NCBI GenBank assembly: GCA_947462335.1 | Contig: OX381721.1 | Coordinates: forward strand, 372,001 to 436,000 | Length of the DNA: 64,000 nucleotides | Direction: 5' to 3' | From: Harmothoe impar | Taxonomy: Eukaryota; Annelida; Polychaeta; Phyllodocida; Polynoidae | Part shown: positions 60,868 to 64,000 of the stretch, in pieces | Layout: each line of letters starts with the position of its first letter | How positions within the stretch are numbered: position 1 is the first letter of the stretch | Position numbers and translations under genes: made by a program | The notes under the pieces: generated by a model | The model's database searches: none | The model's input: the letters and a program-made list of their open reading frames with translations, nothing else | Told to the model about the DNA's origin: nothing

Positions 60868-61991
60868 TGCCTATTGCATGTTTCTACATAAAATGGTCCC
60901 CAGTAAAAAAAACTGCAAAGTTAGGTACTGACAAAATAAGTTAAAAAAAGTGACTTAAATGACCAATGTGGAACCAGAAAAAAAGGAGAAAAAAGGTGTT
61001 TTTTAGCATTTTCTTATAATATAGGACTAGGATATCATGCTGGCAAAATTTGAATTTTGTTTATAAAAATATATATTGTTTGAGGGACATTGGTCTGGCC
61101 AAACAGGAACAGGAAATCTGCACTTTGGTTAGATGAAATAGGTAGAAAAAAACACTGAATAAGAAAAATTTAAAAAAAGAAGCATCAGAAATATTTTGTT
61201 GATCTGAGCATATTTTTGCTTAGGAAAAATTACCGTACACCTGTAGGAGCCGACTCTCTCTGATTGGAATAAACAGGTGAGCTGCCTGACTGCAACTCCC
61301 CCTGGTGATTGAAAATGGTACTAATTACCGCTCTCATACAATATACCTTGATACCTGGGGTATCTATACTATATATATGTATGTTATTCACCAGATAACA
61401 TAATATATTCGTCACAGTGGCGGCAAGTGATAGTGTGTCAATCTCACGCTAGGGGGAACCAAGCTGGCACCAATCTCGTGTCCAGTCGGTCAGTTTGGGG
61501 CCCGCAGCCGGTGTGTACGGTACGCCTTTTTCTTTTCCTTTGAATAAAGGGCCTAATCTTGGTGAAAATGTGATCCGGGAATTAATGCAAAAGTGTATTC
61601 TATGTCTCATAAGCGCATATTTTTGAAACTTAATAACAGACTATAAAGATGATCGCATTGTATGGGTTCTAGATCATTATCTAAAAATTAGTGTAAGCAG
61701 TGATTCTGTGGCAAGGGATATCAAACAGTAATGTGAATAATATGAAAAAAAGTAAGGTCCCTGTTACACAAAAATCACCATCGCTGTGTATATAATTAAA
61801 CAAGTGTTTACAGATATCATGCAAAAAAGGTTTTAGTGATTTTATGCAACTCCTGTTCTTCAAATGGCAGAGCTAGAAAATATATATTTCTATCTATATG
61901 TAACTATACATTTATGCTGAATCCTCAAATACCAGTGTAGGGCACCTATTACAATCATTGCTGTGATGAAAATTTCATCAAAATCAAAAGA
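60868..61991. other. Intergenic DNA, nothing recognised
   Basis: AT-rich with broken frames. A gaataaagggcc motif near 61,541 could be a poly(A) signal of an unseen transcript, but nothing supports that. Confidence 0.35.
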
Positions 61992-62048
61992 TGATTGACA
62001 GGTGTGACCCCAGGTCAGCAGATGACCTGAGGTCACGCCTGTCAATCA
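61992..62048. repeat. 26-bp inverted repeat (hairpin)
   Basis: Arms tgattgacaggtgtgacccc... (61,992-62,017) and 62,023-62,048 pair at 24 of 26 positions around a five-base loop. It lies about 40 bp before a tandem array. Possibly the end of a foldback element. Confidence 0.85.
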
Positions 62049-62089
62049 CATAAAAGTACAATTGCCCTAATGGGGCACAATCATTGGTA

Positions 62090-62665
62090 CCAGAAAGTAT
62101 TTGACTATACCTACCCCCAGTATACAGGCCCTGGGGAATCTATTGGAACTATCGTCATGTTGCTAGGACCACTGTGTTACCTAGCAACAGCAATTCAAAA
62201 CATTCCATGCCTAGCAACCGGCACAATAGGTGGGAATAGAAGGTATTTGACCATACCTACCCCCAGTATACAAGCCATGGGGATTCTAATGGAACTATTG
62301 TCATGTTGCTAGGACCACTCTGTTACCTAGCAACAGCAATTCCAATCATTCCATGCCTAGCAACCGGCACAATAAGTGGGAATAGAAGGTATTTGACCGT
62401 ACCTACCCCCGGTAAACAAGCCCTGGGGATTCTAATGGAACTATTGTCATGTTGCTATGACCACTCTGTTACCTAGCAACAGTAATTCCAAAAAACCTTG
62501 CCTAGCAACTGGCATAATAGGTGGGAATAGAGGGTATTTGACCGTACCTACCCCCAGTATACAAGCCCTGGGGATTCTATTGAAATTATTGTTATGTAGC
62601 TAGAACCATTCTGTTACAACAGCAATTCCAAACATTCCTTGCCTAGCAACTGGCACAATATCTGA
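62090..62665. repeat. 146-bp tandem repeat, almost four copies
   Basis: The motif gtatttgac-atacctaccccc recurs at about 62,097, 62,243, 62,389 and 62,534. Each unit contains gttgctagg...cctagcaac, a 9-bp inverted repeat around a 12-base loop, followed by a second tgcctagcaac. The last copy is truncated and diverged. Non-coding; frames are not kept between copies. Confidence 0.92.
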
Positions 62666-63430
62666 CCAACTGCCCTTACTTATTTGTCATCCCTCACTAC
62701 TGTGGATGCCTTTAATTTCAGTTGATCACCATAATCTAAAGATTATATGGAGAGATCAAGCCAGAACCAAACACTTGTGGTTTAGGGCAATTCACTATGG
62801 ATGCCTATGTTAGACTCATAATACAAGGCAAATATAAAGTCTTTGCATTCAACTGCATGCTAGGATGCCACTCTATGTCCTACATTATATTTCTGAAAAC
62901 TTTACAATAAAATGCACTTTATACCTGATCAATACACAGGAAAATACTCAGAAATGAGTGTCTGACTTTAGGTAAAATTTGTGTCTGACTTTAGGTGAAA
63001 TTGCATGGTCTGTTTATTTTGACTATATATAAAGGAACATCTAACATAAAACTGTTCTTTTTATGATGATTTGCTTCAGAAGATGTAAGACGTTTCTCTA
63101 ATATCTACATTTATGATATATCTATGACTGTATACTCACAACAGGGAAATTAGTAAAGCTAATTTTACATTGGCTTCAATAATTCTTGCATGAAAATAAC
63201 AAAATATACCTTTAGGACACTGGCAAACGTATACAAACATATTTTATATTTGTCTTGCTTTCATAGTCATCAAGGAAAATACATGAACTCTTATTCTCTA
63301 CCACAAATTTTGCCAGGTTCCACATATTTCCTTACACATAATGAGGTCAAAAGTGTCTGACTTAAGGTGTGTGTCCATCTTTAGGTGAATCCACCCTATT
63401 CCTATTCCTATTATTTTCAAAGAAGAAAAC
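62666..63430. other. Intergenic DNA upstream of the retrotransposon-like ORF
   Basis: Non-coding. The short phrase gtctgactttaggt occurs twice at about 62,961 and 62,984, and once more, altered, at 63,354. Toward 63.4 kb the sequence becomes G+C- and CpG-richer, which probably marks the 5' region of the next element. Confidence 0.4.
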
Positions 63431-63599
63431 ATGGCCGCCGTCAAGTAGTCCGGTGTCAGGGGAGCTCCACAAAATATCTGGAAATTACGAGGGCTCAAAT
63501 CTACCCAGACAAACAGAACCAAGGCTAAAAGGTGTGTAAGTACACAGAGCATAAAGACTTGTGAGAGCTAAACCTGCGCCACGACTCGGCAAAATCAAC

Positions 63600-64000
63600 A
63601 TGCCCGGGAAACCTAAACGCCGTCAAAAGTTCAAGACGCTGACAGCAGAGTCAACCACTAAGGACGTGGTAGAGGTTGTGACAGCACTGACACAGCACAT
63701 TCAAGCACTCGAAGCCTTCAAAGATGATATACGGGTCAAGATTAAAAGGGTAGAAGACAAAACCCTGGAAATTGAAGAAAAGATTGCGGTTGTAGCCAAT
63801 GATGGTAGGAAGACTGCAGAACTACTAATTCAATTGCAACTCGACATGCAACATGATAGAGAGCTGCTTCGGACGGACATTGGTCTGGTACAAGCGTCCC
63901 AGAAACAACATGGCGGCGCCATCCTCGCAACACGATTGACAACAACTTCTCTCGAGTCAAAAATTGAAAAATTTGAGGCCGAAGACAGAGAGAAGACCCT
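63600..64000 (+). CDS. 5' part of a LINE ORF1-like coiled-coil protein, cut by window edge
   Basis: ATG at 63,600 opens a frame that runs 133 codons to the window end without a stop. An in-frame TAA at 63,552-63,554 supports this start. The protein begins with a basic patch (MPGKPKRRQKFK), followed by about 115 residues of alternating hydrophobic and charged residues typical of a long coiled coil (for instance VEVVTALTQHIQALEAFKD and KSKIEKFEAED-like stretches). A basic N-terminus plus coiled coil is the layout of the RNA-binding ORF1 protein of L1/Tx1-type retrotransposons. The CpG-rich leader contains a short upstream frame, atggccgccgtcaagtag (63,431-63,448), as L1-like 5' UTRs may. The RNA-binding domain and ORF2 would lie beyond the window. 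A host coiled-coil exon is the alternative. Confidence 0.5.
   Translation, partial: MPGKPKRRQKFKTLTAESTTKDVVEVVTALTQHIQALEAFKDDIRVKIKRVEDKTLEIEEKIAVVANDGRKTAELLIQLQLDMQHDRELLRTDIGLVQASQKQHGGAILATRLTTTSLESKIEKFEAEDREKT

Overview
The window looks like nuclear DNA from a metazoan, most plausibly a cephalochordate (amphioxus-like) or another marine invertebrate. The evidence is one spliced BTB-BACK-PHR type gene with a canonical GT-AG intron, AT-rich intergenic DNA, and many small terminal-inverted-repeat transposons, tRNA-derived repeats and non-LTR retrotransposon pieces. There are no operons or bacterial-type gene packing. The organism assignment is an inference; no marker gene here proves it.

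Layout. 1-7.4 kb: AT-rich intergenic DNA with a broken reverse-transcriptase relic (minus strand, about 2.8-3.1 kb), an LTR-like promoter/poly(A) module (3.5-4.0 kb), an element bounded by G16/C12 runs, a strong hairpin and short local duplications. 7.47-44.85 kb: one very large tandem array of 49 head-to-tail units of about 773 bp (47 with an intact landmark, 2 sharing the same ~221-bp deletion). It has clear higher-order structure: a 4.6-kb six-unit block duplicated back to back, a 3.1-kb four-unit offset, and recently homogenised runs. The array is bracketed by a direct duplication of flanking DNA (about 5.43-5.66 and 44.90-45.17 kb). 45-50 kb: mostly non-coding, with two unassigned candidate internal exons. 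50-51.5 kb: a two-exon minus-strand gene for a 410-residue BTBD1/2/3/6-like protein, the only complete and recognisable gene. 51.9-53.9 kb: a GTGA-type tetranucleotide tract, a 16-17 bp GC-rich hairpin and a 31-bp minisatellite. 54-63 kb: a dense field of MITE-like elements, including a 1,078-bp element nested inside another MITE. There is also a degenerate minus-strand array of cysteine-containing modules (57.4-58.3 kb) and a 146-bp tandem repeat (62.1-62.7 kb). The right edge cuts an open reading frame that looks like the start of a LINE ORF1 (63,600 to the end).

The genes do not form a pathway. The BTBD-like protein is predicted to act as a Cullin-3 substrate adaptor; nearly everything else is repeat DNA. 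The most notable structure is the satellite array with its layered duplication history and its shared edge deletion. Second is the nested transposon whose insertion site can be read against an uninterrupted copy 3 kb away. Coordinates of repeat edges are by eye and may be off by several bases.
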